Shown here: positions 9,955 to 51,909 of the stretch, piece after piece
Layout of the letters: each line of letters begins with the position of its first letter
How positions within the stretch are numbered: position 1 is the stretch's first letter
DNA from: Lumbricus rubellus
Lineage: Eukaryota > Annelida > Clitellata > Crassiclitellata > Lumbricidae
Assembly (NCBI GenBank): GCA_945859605.1
Contig: OX243812.1
Location: 50,560,283-50,624,282, forward strand
Direction: 5' to 3'
DNA length: 64,000 nucleotides
Notes under the pieces: generated by a model
What the model was told of the DNA's origin: nothing
Seen by the model: the letters and a program-made list of their open reading frames with translations, nothing else
Databases searched by the model: none
Made by a program: the position numbers and the translations under genes

Positions 9955-10099
9955 CAGTAGTGTAGTCCTAAAAAATGAAGTGGGGGAACGCTCTTTACAA
10001 TAATATTATTATTAGTAGTATTATTATTAATATTGCATTATCCCTGGAAAAAAGTGGGGGGAACGGTGTTCCCCCGCGTTCCCCCCGACTACACCACTG
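9955..10099. mobile_element. hAT-type MITE, 145 bp
   Basis: Ends CAGTAGTGTAGTC and GACTACACCACTG are inverted repeats with one mismatch. It is flanked by a perfect 8-bp target duplication GTACTTGG (9947-9954, 10100-10107). The 8-bp duplication and CAG...CTG ends fit the hAT superfamily. The interior is (ATT)n plus G-rich runs. Confidence 0.88.
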
Positions 10100-10813
10100 G
10101 TACTTGGTTATTAAATTTACTATTAAGAGGCAACAATTTCGCTGAATTCTTAATTCGATTCTGGAATCCTCCATTCCCCACCCCACCCCTCAGTCTGCTA
10201 GACATGATACATCACATTCAATTATGAAGGCAGAAAAGTAAAAGTGAGTACATACAATTTGTATACCGACAATAATTTAATAAAGGCTATTGGACGCTCA
10301 CATCGCGCGGTGAGTAAGCTGGTGCAATTAGCCTGGCTTTAGAGTGGCGCTTTTATTTAGAAATTTGGAGATTACAATAGAGCGACTAAAAATAGCATCG
10401 GATATTTTTTTTTTATCTATGGAGCGCTCTTTTTGACTTGTTCTAAGTTCTTTGAGTCCCTAGCAGCGCACAAGCCAACTTCCGAGTTATAATTTCTGAT
10501 AAACTTTTCTATAAAATGTTTGTTTTTTAAAGTAGACGCTATGGAATTTAAAATACTTCAGTGGACAGTGTAGAAATCTACTACCTCGGTTTTATGAGCT
10601 GAATGAACTTTAGGCCAAAGTCACAAATACCAGTTGTTAACAGTTTGAGCGTACCGTGCTGTTTTGTTGTCTTTAAATTATTACGTAGTACATTTTAGAG
10701 AATATTTTTTTATTCTAAAGAAAAGTGTTTTGCAAAAATAGTTCGATATTGTATCGTTACTCATGGCTTCGGAATTCTACCTTCATGTTTAAAGTCGGCG
10801 ATAATATTTTAGT
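10100..10813 (+). other. Upstream region of NEK1
   Basis: Non-coding. A short GC-richer patch near 10300 (CACATCGCGCGGTGAG) may mark the promoter. ATATTTTAG ends two bases before the NEK1 ATG and could be a splice acceptor from an untranslated exon. Confidence 0.35.
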
Positions 10814-42902
<32,089 letters not shown>

Positions 42903-43017
42903 AGTATGGCATCCTGATTCATTTCTGACAATGACATCCAAAAACAATTGGCGTAATTTATCAGCTTCCTTGAAAGTCTTTTGAGCTCGACAGTACGATA
43001 AACGGACGACTACTGGA

Positions 43018-43023
43018 AATAAA
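43018..43023 (+). terminator. NEK1 polyadenylation signal
   Basis: AATAAA about 115 bp after the NEK1 stop codon, the first in the 3' UTR. Confidence 0.65.
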
Positions 43024-43639
43024 TATTAGTTGATTGTTAATATGGAACAAAATTTTGCAGAAACTGTTTATTCCAGTTCGAAAGAAATTCTGCTTTCACT
43101 AAGATTGTTGAACTTAGCCCACTTTACAACAGACCGCTAAATTGTCTATTAAACCACTGCGTCATTTCCTTGTGATCTAAAGTCTTGCATGGAAAAATTA
43201 GGCCAATCAGTTGGTCATCGGTATGCTTAATCAGTCAATCAATCAATTGTTCAATCAATCAATATAGTCAATCAGTTTCATCAGCTGAGTTTGCCTTTAG
43301 AAATTAACTAAATGAATAAAATGCGTTTGACAGTCAATCAATCATTTCGGTTAATATAATCTTGTCGAATCGGTATGTTAAAAGATCAATCGAGCAATCA
43401 AGAAAATGCAACAATCATTCAATCAATTAATCAGCAGAAGTGAGCCGAGTGCCTTGCCAGTGATTAGTCCGTTTACTAAGCACGGTTATCTAACTACCTA
43501 GAAGATGATCAAGTTCGACCATGTGCTATAACCGTAGAAAGGTAGGCTGGAGTCTGTACTCTTCTTCCACTGCTCGTTCTTTGGCAGTGCCAGTCCCAAG
43601 CCTGGAGAAAGGAGGAGGGTGACACTAATCATCTTTTAT
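43024..43639. other. Intergenic DNA downstream of NEK1
   Basis: No gene seen. Clusters of AATCAATC between 43225 and 43440 form an impure tandem repeat. Confidence 0.5.
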
Positions 43640-44937
43640 CAGGGCTTTTTTTAAGGAATTTTTAGAACTGCACAACTTCCCCAGCCTTACCAACTGCACA
43701 AATCTATTTAGAACTGCACATTTTGGCCAAAATTTCTGAAAACACCTTTTTTAGTCTTAAAAATGTCTGAAGACACCATTTTTTAGTTGTCAAAATTTCT
43801 AACTACACCTTTTATAAAGACACCCTATTTTAGTTGACAAAATTTCTGAAGATACCTTTTCCAGTTGCTTAGATTACTAAAGACACCTTTTTTTAGTTGT
43901 CAAGATTTCCGGTGTCAAAATTTCAGAAGACATCTTTTTTATTTATAAACATTTCTGTAGACACCTTTTTAGTCGTCAGAATTTCTGAAAACATATTTTT
44001 TTAGTTGTCAAAATTTCTGAAGACACCTTTTTTAGTTGTCAAATTTCTAAATACACCTTTTATAAAGACACCCTATTTTAGTTGACAAAATTTCTGAAGA
44101 TACCTTTTCCAGTTGCTTAGATTACTAAAGACACCTTTTTTAGTTGTCAAGATTTCCGGTGTCAAAATTTCAGAAGACATCTTTTTTATTTATAAACATT
44201 TCTGTACATAGACACCTTTTATAGTCGTCAGAATTTCTGAAAACATATTTTTTTAGTTGTCAAAATTTCTGAAGACACCTTTTTTAGTCGTCAAAAATTC
44301 AGAAGACCATCGGAAACGGTTTTCTTAGTATTGTTCGCCCAATTTCATTTTTAATTATGTGCTAGTGAATAATCTATTATTTTTTACATTTTCCATTTCT
44401 GATGGTGTTTTCATGGTTTTATTTCATGGTTTTTACATCAGGTTCTAGTAATTGCATTATACTAGTTTTTATATTTTCTATATGGGGGTGTTCAAACACC
44501 CAAAACACCTCCCCCCTAGCTGCGGCCTTGACGACCTCCCTCTCCTCCTCCTCTTTCCTTTATACTATTAAATTTAACTGAATCTTTACCGCATCCCCTT
44601 TCTCTTTTCCCAACCACTTAACCTCACACACGTCTCATGCCTTTTCCTGCCACATCACATGTCGGGTTTTTTCACTTCCGGTTTTTATCGGGGTCTGGGC
44701 CCTCTGGGGCAGCCCCGGAATTTCTTTAAAAATTGTACCTGGAAGTAGTTGAGTCTTGGCGAATTTTGGAGACATAAACCAACTCCTTGTGAAGTAGTAC
44801 ACAATAGCTATATTATTAGCTACCGTTGCTTATAATTCTGAGTTGCAAAATAAGATAGTGATTTGGTTATGCTGGTTTCAAAGTGTAGACACAAACTTCA
44901 ATCACAAAACTTGCAATAGACCTACTATTATTATTAT

Positions 44938-45666
44938 CAGTGCCAGATTAACTATGGCGCAACTGGCGCACCTGCGCCAGGCCTTCTTTAAACTCAACGA
45001 ACATTTTTGAACAGTTGAACTGTAAGAAGTAAAATTAAAAAATCTCCTATGATATCCTATCACAGCTTCATTTTGTGTTCATGAATTATTAAAGTATGGT
45101 TTTCCATATAATTAATTTTTTCCCCATTTAAAAAAATTGATTGGATAGAGGGCCTACTTTAGTTTTGTTGCATTGTTTGCGCCAGGCCTCTAGAAGGTTA
45201 ATCCGGTGTCGCGAGAAGGATTATCCCCCCTGAAAGCTATCCGGGGGGATGAATTAATCTATCCCCCCGGATGGAATTAACCGGTCTAGACTATCCGAGG
45301 GGATAAACCATTCTATCCCATTTTGTGAAAAATGCGTATAATTAAAAAATTTATAATCTAATCAAAATTTAAAGTCACTCTAATTGTTTTAAGTGACCTA
45401 AGCAATGCTAAGAGAAAGGCAACTCGAAATTATTTAGTGTCTCAGAGTGTTTTTAAGTGTTTTAAATGTTTTAAGTGCTATAAAACCAAAGCAAAACAAA
45501 TTATCTAGTAGGAATAAACATACCTGTTAGTGTCATTGTTCAAAACAAAGCAGATGAAAATTAATTTGCAAAAATAAATGCACGCGGAAGTGTTATTTTT
45601 GACTTTTCCTCATTTTGGGGAATACTATTAATATGGGGGATACTCTATTTCGTGACACCGGCACTG
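44938..45666. mobile_element. Nested hAT element inside the 43640 element
   Basis: Starts CAGTGCCAGATTAAC. The right end, GGTTAATCCGG, is split by a further insertion and resumes as CCGGCACTG. The 8-bp duplication ATTATTAT is at 44930-44937 and 45667-45674. The flank is itself (ATT)n, so the duplication alone is weak; the end match is the stronger evidence. The body has GCGCCAGGCCT near both ends. Confidence 0.8.
45207..45657. mobile_element. Third-level insertion, 451 bp, TSD CCGG
   Basis: Splits the right terminus of the 44938 element. Ends TGTCGCGAGAAGG and TATTTCGTGACA are imperfect inverted repeats, each followed inward by a TATCCCCC-type box. CCGG flanks both sides (45203-45206, 45658-45661). 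Superfamily not recognised. Confidence 0.7.
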
Positions 45667-45843
45667 ATTATTATTATAATAGGCTTCTCTAAATGTCATT
45701 TTAAAGTGGCGCATTATTCCAAATCGGAAGACAATGAAATTTTTTTTTTTAACTGCCCAAAAATGCCTCTACAACTGCACAAAATCCATTTAGAACTGCA
45801 CATTTTGTGTAGAACTGCACGTTAAAAAAGCCCTGTCTTTTAT

Positions 45844-46382
45844 ATGGCACAGTGTCGTAAAACAGCAACAAGCATACTCCAAACTCTTCATGTTGACTTG
45901 AACCAATTGACCACCTTGCCCACTGAAGTTTTTATGTGAAGCACAGACTGCAATGTGCAGAAGCAGAGAGAGAAGAGCTCTAGGTCAAACCGAGGAAATG
46001 CCAATGCAAGTTGCGACGCCTGAAATCGTTTGTTGTGGACATGAGAGATGGTGTCGGGACAAACAATTGGAATCGCGTATGGCTCAAAATATTCGGTGAA
46101 TAGATCAGGAATGTATCGAGTTACCTGGGGTTAGGCCTACACCTGGGTGCACTAGGATACACCAAAGATAGGCCTACTCTTGGAAAGGACGTTGTAGGCA
46201 GAGCCTTCTATTACAGTAAGAGAAGGCTCTGGTTGTAGGTTTATAGGCTTAATATGTTCGCATGCAATGCTTCAAGCTGTGCCAATACGATTTACTGTAA
46301 TTTGGAGTAAATCCACAATCCACAACGTAAGAATTACCAGAATTAATTTGATTAGGCTATGCCTACAGGCTACAGCAGCATG
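45844..46382. other. Intergenic DNA before the LTR array
   Basis: No gene or clear repeat recognised. Several short AGGCCTA phrases. Confidence 0.4.
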
Positions 46383-46386
46383 CACC

Positions 46387-47086
46387 TGTCGCAAAACTGC
46401 CTTTGCGACTACCGCTTCTTGTGGCGCCGCTCGGCGAATGCGACAGAAGTTCTGTCCGCCTACGTGGTCCAACTCCTGGACACCACTTTTATTGATGGCC
46501 GTCGCCAGTCATATATACGTGGAAACACTGGATCGGGAGTTCGTCGCACGCCTCTTCAGCGTGCCTGCAGTGTTCGTCTTCCGACGTCTTCCTCTACGTC
46601 GGCTACGTCTGCGACTTCCGGTGTCTGCACGTCTTCGACTTCCGGTGTCTGCACGTCTTCGACTTCCGGTGGTGGCCGTTCGACTTCCGGTCGATGTACG
46701 TCTACGAGTACCGGTGGCTATCTTCGACTTCCGGTCGCTGTACGTCTACGAGTGCCGGTGGCTATCTTCGACTTCCGGTCGCTGTACGTCTACGAGTACC
46801 GGTGGCTATCTTCGACTTCCGGTCGCTGTACGTCTACGAGTGCCGGTGGCTATCTTCGACTTCCGGTCGCTGTACGTCTACGAGTGCCGGTGGCTATCTT
46901 CGACTTCCGGTCGCTGTACGTCTACGAGTTCCGGTGGCTATCTTCGACTTCCGGTCGCTGTACGTCTACGAGTGCCGGTGGCTATCTTCGACTTCCGGTC
47001 GATGTACGGCTACGAGACTTCGGCCACACTGGCGAAGCCGAGCCCACGTTAAATAAATACATTGAACAAGAGACAAGTTTGTGTCA
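46387..47086 (+). repeat. LTR 1 of the array
   Basis: 700 bp, TGTCGC...GTCA. The start GTCGCAAA with downstream TTTGCGAC can form a hairpin. A TATATA at 46512-46517 is a possible TATA box. AATAAA at 47052-47057 is the probable polyadenylation signal. Seven full 44-bp repeats occupy about 46690-47000. Confidence 0.95.
46690..47000 (+). repeat. 44-bp minisatellite inside the LTR
   Basis: Unit phrases: CGACTTCCGGTCGCTGTACG, TCTACGAG, then a variable base (A, G or T) before CCGGTGGCTATCTT. About 7 full units here and in LTR 2, 10 in LTR 3 and 5 in LTR 4. The unit contains no stop codon in any forward frame, and 44 is not a multiple of 3, so a ribosome reads a 44-residue super-repeat. Confidence 0.93.
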
Positions 47087-47088
47087 AT

Positions 47089-47106
47089 TGGCGCCCAACG
47101 TGGGGC
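47089..47106 (+). other. Primer binding site, tRNA-Lys type
   Basis: TGGCGCCCAACGTGGGGC, two bases after LTR 1. This is the known primer-site sequence complementary to tRNA-Lys(1,2). It is repeated after LTR 2 (49412-49429) and LTR 3 (51867-51884), but is missing after LTR 4, as expected for the outer 3' end. Confidence 0.9.
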
Positions 47107-47131
47107 TTTCTTCTTCAAACAAGCGACGACA

Positions 47132-49375
47132 ATGGATTCTGCTGGAACACCACCCGCCTCGTATGGTGCCTCTACACCGGGACAGCCGGGAAGATACTCG
47201 GACATAATGCCAGAAATTAAACGGAAAGAAATTGAGATACGACGTTATACGGGTAAGGATCCCATAGAAGAGTACCTCATCCAATTCGAGCTCACGGCTC
47301 GACATAACTTCTGGACGGACTATGATATGGCTACCTCCCTCCTCTGCGCACTGAATGGGCCTGCAAGAGACGTTCTGGCAGAGATTGAGGATGTTACAGC
47401 CGTAACTTACCAAGACGTCAAAAGGGCCTTACTGGCAAGCTTCGGGCCTACGGAATTCCCCGCAGCTCACGAACAGGCGCTAAATCTGTTACGCCTTGGT
47501 CCCGGTCAAAACATCCGGGAGCTTTCCTATGAGGTTCTACGGCTCACCAGGAGAGCCTACAGCGATCTCAATGGTGCAGCACGACAGCAGATCATGATCA
47601 GCTTCCTCCTTAGAGCCATTCCAGACGGAGATGTCGTTTTCTACATCCGCGACAAGGAGCCGAAAACACTGGATGAGGCTTGCAGTTTGTACGAGCGTTT
47701 CATTTTGCTTTCCAGTACAAGCAGCCGTCGACATGTAGCAACACGCGCTGTCTACACTGAAGATCCTGAATGCCCATTACCGAAAACAACGAAGGATTTC
47801 ATGGACCGGACGAATCGTCGTTTGGATGAGATAAGCCAAGCCTTGCAAGAACTCTCGACCACTCGTTCGTCAGCAACACCTGCAATGAATTGGGGAAGCG
47901 TTCCGAGGAGGCCATGCCCGAAATGTGGATTGACTGGTCATTGGGGTCGTGACTGCCGACTCAACAGGACCAGGGAACCCGCTCAACGAATACGATGCAT
48001 GGAGTGCAGTCAGTCGGATCATCGTTGGCGCGACTGCCCTACTCTCCAGCCGTCGGGGAAACGCTATGGGATCAACGTCGACGCCGGACGATCGATCCGC
48101 AGCTCCGCACCCGGATCAATAGAGGAGCCCGCTCGTGCTCAGAGACGTGAGCCTTCGGTGTATGTACGTGCACGAATCGACGGGAAACAGAGAGACTGTC
48201 TGCTGGACACAGGGGCTCAGGCCTGCATCATCCCGTCGAACTGGGTGAATAGGTCATTGATTACTCGAACCTCAACCAGACTGCTCGCAGTTAACGGATC
48301 CGAAATAGAGGTTGAGGGTGAGCTTCGGCAATTCGTGGTCATCGACCAGCATCGTACTGCCGCTACTTTCGTTGTTAGTCCCAGTCTTAGCGAAGCGATC
48401 CTCGGCATAGACTGGCTTACGGATAACAATGTGACCTGGGTCTTCGGAGAAAGAACAATCGTCATGTGTGGTCAACGTGTGACACTACGGTCAAAACCGG
48501 GAATGACAAAACACTGCCAGCCTATTACCGTACCAGCTGCACCAGAAAAAGGGTTGTTGATTGCCCGGACTTTCGTCGATCCCAGATCCTCGGAAAACAA
48601 GGTTCCAATGTGCAACCCAACTCGCCGACAAATGTTAATCTACGAGGAACATTGTTGTCGCTCAGCGGTCATTTTGCCGCTGAAGGTTTCTCCCCCGGTC
48701 GTGGGAGGATGTCGCAAAACTGCCTTTGCGACTACCGCTTCTTGTGGCGCCGCTCGGCGAATGCGACAGAAGTTCTGTCCGCCTACGTGGTCCAACTCCT
48801 GGACACCACTATTATTGATGGCCGTCGCCAGTCATATATACGTGGAAACACTGGATCGGGAGTTCGTCGCACGCCTCTTCAGCGTGCCTGCAGTGTTCGT
48901 CTTCCGACGTCTTCCTCTACGTCGGCTACGTCTGCGACTTCCGGTGTCTGCACGTCTTCGACTTCCGGTGTCTGCACGTCTTCGACTTCCGGTGGTGGCC
49001 GTTCGACTTCCGGTCGCTGTACGTCTACGAGTACCGGTGGCTATCTTCGACTTCCGGTCGCTGTACGTCTACGAGTGCCGGTGGCTATCTTCGACTTCCG
49101 GTCGCTGTACGTCTACGAGTACCGGTGGCTATCTTCGACTTCCGGTCGCTGTACGTCTACGAGTGCCGGTGGCTATCTTCGACTTCCGGTCGCTGTACGT
49201 CTACGAGTGCCGGTGGCTATCTTCGACTTCCGGTCGCTGTACGTCTACGAGTTCCGGTGGCTATCTTCGACTTCCGGTCGCTGTACGTCTACGAGTGCCG
49301 GTGGCTATCTTCGACTTCCGGTCGATGTACGGCTACGAGACTTCGGCCACACTGGCGAAGCCGAGCCCACGTTAA
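47132..49375 (+). CDS. Gag-protease protein, array copy 1, reading into LTR 2
   Basis: 747-residue frame from the ATG after the primer site. Residues about 40-220 are a retrotransposon Gag domain. Two CCHC knuckles (CX2CX4HX4C) start at residues 262 and 289. The aspartic protease has DTG at 359-361 and AILGIDWL. The element-specific part ends at residue 526, where the frame enters LTR 2 exactly at its first TGT with no stop codon. The last 221 residues are therefore LTR-encoded: a Cys/Arg-rich part, then the minisatellite product with repeated RLRVPVAIFDF and LYVYE phrases, ending at TAA just before the AATAAA. There is no RT or integrase. Whether the LTR-coded tail is made is unknown; the protease could remove it. 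Confidence 0.88.
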   Translation: MDSAGTPPASYGASTPGQPGRYSDIMPEIKRKEIEIRRYTGKDPIEEYLIQFELTARHNFWTDYDMATSLLCALNGPARDVLAEIEDVTAVTYQDVKRALLASFGPTEFPAAHEQALNLLRLGPGQNIRELSYEVLRLTRRAYSDLNGAARQQIMISFLLRAIPDGDVVFYIRDKEPKTLDEACSLYERFILLSSTSSRRHVATRAVYTEDPECPLPKTTKDFMDRTNRRLDEISQALQELSTTRSSATPAMNWGSVPRRPCPKCGLTGHWGRDCRLNRTREPAQRIRCMECSQSDHRWRDCPTLQPSGKRYGINVDAGRSIRSSAPGSIEEPARAQRREPSVYVRARIDGKQRDCLLDTGAQACIIPSNWVNRSLITRTSTRLLAVNGSEIEVEGELRQFVVIDQHRTAATFVVSPSLSEAILGIDWLTDNNVTWVFGERTIVMCGQRVTLRSKPGMTKHCQPITVPAAPEKGLLIARTFVDPRSSENKVPMCNPTRRQMLIYEEHCCRSAVILPLKVSPPVVGGCRKTAFATTASCGAARRMRQKFCPPTWSNSWTPLLLMAVASHIYVETLDREFVARLFSVPAVFVFRRLPLRRLRLRLPVSARLRLPVSARLRLPVVAVRLPVAVRLRVPVAIFDFRSLYVYECRWLSSTSGRCTSTSTGGYLRLPVAVRLRVPVAIFDFRSLYVYECRWLSSTSGRCTSTSSGGYLRLPVAVRLRVPVAIFDFRSMYGYETSATLAKPSPR

Positions 49376-49409
49376 ATAAATACATTGAACAAGAGACAAG
49401 TTTGTGTCA
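48710..49409 (+). repeat. LTR 2 of the array
   Basis: 700 bp. It differs from LTR 1 at a few bases, for example ACTATTATTG where LTR 1 and LTR 4 have ACTTTTATTG. Confidence 0.95.
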
Positions 49410-49454
49410 ATTGGCGCCCAACGTGGGGCTTTCTTCTTCAAACAAGCGACGACA

Positions 49455-51830
49455 ATGGATTCTGCTGGAACACCACCCGCCTCGTATGGTGCCTCTACAC
49501 CGGGACAGCCGGGAAGATACTCGGACATAATGCCAGAAATTAAACGGAAAGAAATTGAGATACGACGTTATACGGGTAAGGATCCCATAGAAGAGTACCT
49601 CATCCAATTCGAGCTCACGGCTCGACATAACTTCTGGACGGACTATGATATGGCTACCTCCCTCCTCTGCGCACTGAATGGGCCTGCAAGAGACGTTCTG
49701 GCAGAGATTGAGGATGTTACAGCCGTAACTTACCAAGACGTCAAAAGGGCCTTACTGGCAAGCTTCGGGCCTACGGAATTCCCCGCAGCTCACGAACAGG
49801 CGCTAAATCTGTTACGCCTTGGTCCCGGTCAAAACATCCGGGAGCTTTCCTATGAGGTTCTACGGCTCACCAGGAGAGCCTACAGCGATCTCAATGGTGC
49901 AGCACGACAGCAGATCATGATCAGCTTCCTCCTTAGAGCCATTCCAGACGGAGATGTCGTTTTCTACATCCGCGACAAGGAGCCGAAAACACTGGATGAG
50001 GCTTGCAGTTTGTACGAGCGTTTCATTTTGCTTTCCAGTACAAGCAGCCGTCGACATGTAGCAACACGCGCTGTCTACACTGAAGATCCTGAATGCCCAT
50101 TACCGAAAACAACGAAGGATTTCATGGACCGGACGAATCGTCGTTTGGATGAGATAAGCCAAGCCTTGCAAGAACTCTCGACCACTCGTTCGTCAGCAAC
50201 ACCTGCAATGAATTGGGGAAGCGTTCCGAGGAGGCCATGCCCGAAATGTGGATTGACTGGTCATTGGGGTCGTGACTGCCGACTCAACAGGACCAGGGAA
50301 CCCGCTCAACGAATACGATGCATGGAGTGCAGTCAGTCGGATCATCGTTGGCGCGACTGCCCTACTCTCCAGCCGTCGGGGAAACGCTATGGGATCAACG
50401 TCGACGCCGGACGATCGATCCGCAGCTCCGCACCCGGATCAATAGAGGAGCCCGCTCGTGCTCAGAGACGTGAGCCTTCGGTGTATGTACGTGCACGAAT
50501 CGACGGGAAACAGAGAGACTGTCTGCTGGACACAGGGGCTCAGGCCTGCATCATCCCGTCGAACTGGGTGAATAGGTCATTGATTACTCGAACCTCAACC
50601 AGACTGCTCGCAGTTAACGGATCCGAAATAGAGGTTGAGGGTGAGCTTCGGCAATTCGTGGTCATCGACCAGCATCGTACTGCCGCTACTTTCGTTGTTA
50701 GTCCCAGTCTTAGCGAAGCGATCCTCGGCATAGACTGGCTTACGGATAACAATGTGACCTGGGTCTTCGGAGAAAGAACAATCGTCATGTGTGGTCAACG
50801 TGTGACACTACGGTCAAAACCGGGAATGACAAAACACTGCCAGCCTATTACCGTACCAGCTGCACCAGAAAAAGGGTTGTTGATTGCCCGGACTTTCGTC
50901 GATCCCAGATCCTCGGAAAACAAGGTTCCAATGTGCAACCCAACTCGCCGACAAATGTTAATCTACGAGGAACATTGTTGTCGCTCAGCGGTCATTTTGC
51001 CGCTGAAGGTTTCTCCCCCGGTCGTGGGAGGATGTCGCAAAACTGCCTTTGCGACTACCGCTTCTTGTGGCGCCGCTCGGCGAATGCGACAGAAGTTCTG
51101 TCCGCCTACGTGGTCCAACTCCTGGACACCACTATTATTGATGGCCGTCGCCAGTCATATATACGTGGAAACACTGGATCGGGAGTTCGTCGCACGCCTC
51201 TTCAGCGTGCCTGCAGTGTTCGTCTTCCGACGTCTTCCTCTACGTCGGCTACGTCTGCGACTTCCGGTGTCTGCACGTCTTCGACTTCCGGTGTCTGCAC
51301 GTCTTCGACTTCCGGTGGTGGCCGTTCGACTTCCGGTCGCTGTACGTCTACGAGTACCGGTGGCTATCTTCGACTTCCGGTCGCTGTACGTCTACGAGTG
51401 CCGGTGGCTATCTTCGACTTCCGGTCGCTGTACGTCTACGAGTACCGGTGGCTATCTTCGACTTCCGGTCGCTGTACGTCTACGAGTTCCGGTGGCTATC
51501 TTCGACTTCCGGTCGCTGTACGTCTACGAGTGCCGGTGGCTATCTTCGACTTCCGGTCGCTGTACGTCTACGAGTTCCGGTGGCTATCTTCGACTTCCGG
51601 TCGCTGTACGTCTACGAGTGCCGGTGGCTATCTTCGACTTCCGGTCGCTGTACGTCTACGAGTGCCGGTGGCTATCTTCGACTTCCGGTCGCTGTACGTC
51701 TACGAGTTCCGGTGGCTATCTTCGACTTCCGGTCGCTGTACGTCTACGAGTGCCGGTGGCTATCTTCGACTTCCGGTCGATGTACGGCTACGAGACTTCG
51801 GCCACACTGGCGAAGCCGAGCCCACGTTAA
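49455..51830 (+). CDS. Gag-protease protein, array copy 2, reading into LTR 3
   Basis: Gag and protease parts (526 residues) are the same as copy 1. The LTR-coded tail is 44 residues longer because LTR 3 has three more 44-bp units (132 bp, which keeps the frame); total 791 residues. Confidence 0.87.
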   Translation: MDSAGTPPASYGASTPGQPGRYSDIMPEIKRKEIEIRRYTGKDPIEEYLIQFELTARHNFWTDYDMATSLLCALNGPARDVLAEIEDVTAVTYQDVKRALLASFGPTEFPAAHEQALNLLRLGPGQNIRELSYEVLRLTRRAYSDLNGAARQQIMISFLLRAIPDGDVVFYIRDKEPKTLDEACSLYERFILLSSTSSRRHVATRAVYTEDPECPLPKTTKDFMDRTNRRLDEISQALQELSTTRSSATPAMNWGSVPRRPCPKCGLTGHWGRDCRLNRTREPAQRIRCMECSQSDHRWRDCPTLQPSGKRYGINVDAGRSIRSSAPGSIEEPARAQRREPSVYVRARIDGKQRDCLLDTGAQACIIPSNWVNRSLITRTSTRLLAVNGSEIEVEGELRQFVVIDQHRTAATFVVSPSLSEAILGIDWLTDNNVTWVFGERTIVMCGQRVTLRSKPGMTKHCQPITVPAAPEKGLLIARTFVDPRSSENKVPMCNPTRRQMLIYEEHCCRSAVILPLKVSPPVVGGCRKTAFATTASCGAARRMRQKFCPPTWSNSWTPLLLMAVASHIYVETLDREFVARLFSVPAVFVFRRLPLRRLRLRLPVSARLRLPVSARLRLPVVAVRLPVAVRLRVPVAIFDFRSLYVYECRWLSSTSGRCTSTSTGGYLRLPVAVRLRVPVAIFDFRSLYVYECRWLSSTSGRCTSTSSGGYLRLPVAVRLRVPVAIFDFRSLYVYECRWLSSTSGRCTSTSSGGYLRLPVAVRLRVPVAIFDFRSMYGYETSATLAKPSPR

Positions 51831-51864
51831 ATAAATACATTGAACAAGAGACAAGTTTGTGTCA
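51033..51864 (+). repeat. LTR 3 of the array
   Basis: 832 bp, 132 bp longer than LTR 1 and 2, fully explained by three extra minisatellite units. Shares ACTATTATTG with LTR 2. Confidence 0.95.
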
Positions 51865-51909
51865 ATTGGCGCCCAACGTGGGGCTTTCTTCTTCAAACAA
51901 GCGACGACA

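Larger units (their letters stand above)
43640..45835. mobile_element. Outer hAT-type element (2196 bp) with nested insertions
   Basis: Ends CAGGGCTTTTTT and AAAAAAGCCCTG are inverted repeats. The 8-bp duplication TCTTTTAT is perfect (43632-43639, 45836-45843). The left part (43700-44320) consists of degenerate repeats of GACACCTTTTTTAGTTGTCA, including a segment of about 250 bp repeated once. The right part hosts another hAT element at 44938-45666. No transposase frame. Confidence 0.9.

Noticed and set aside
46359..47207. Long overlapping frames across LTR 1
   Set aside because: They arise from the stop-free 44-bp repeat and start in host flank or mid-LTR; not separate genes.
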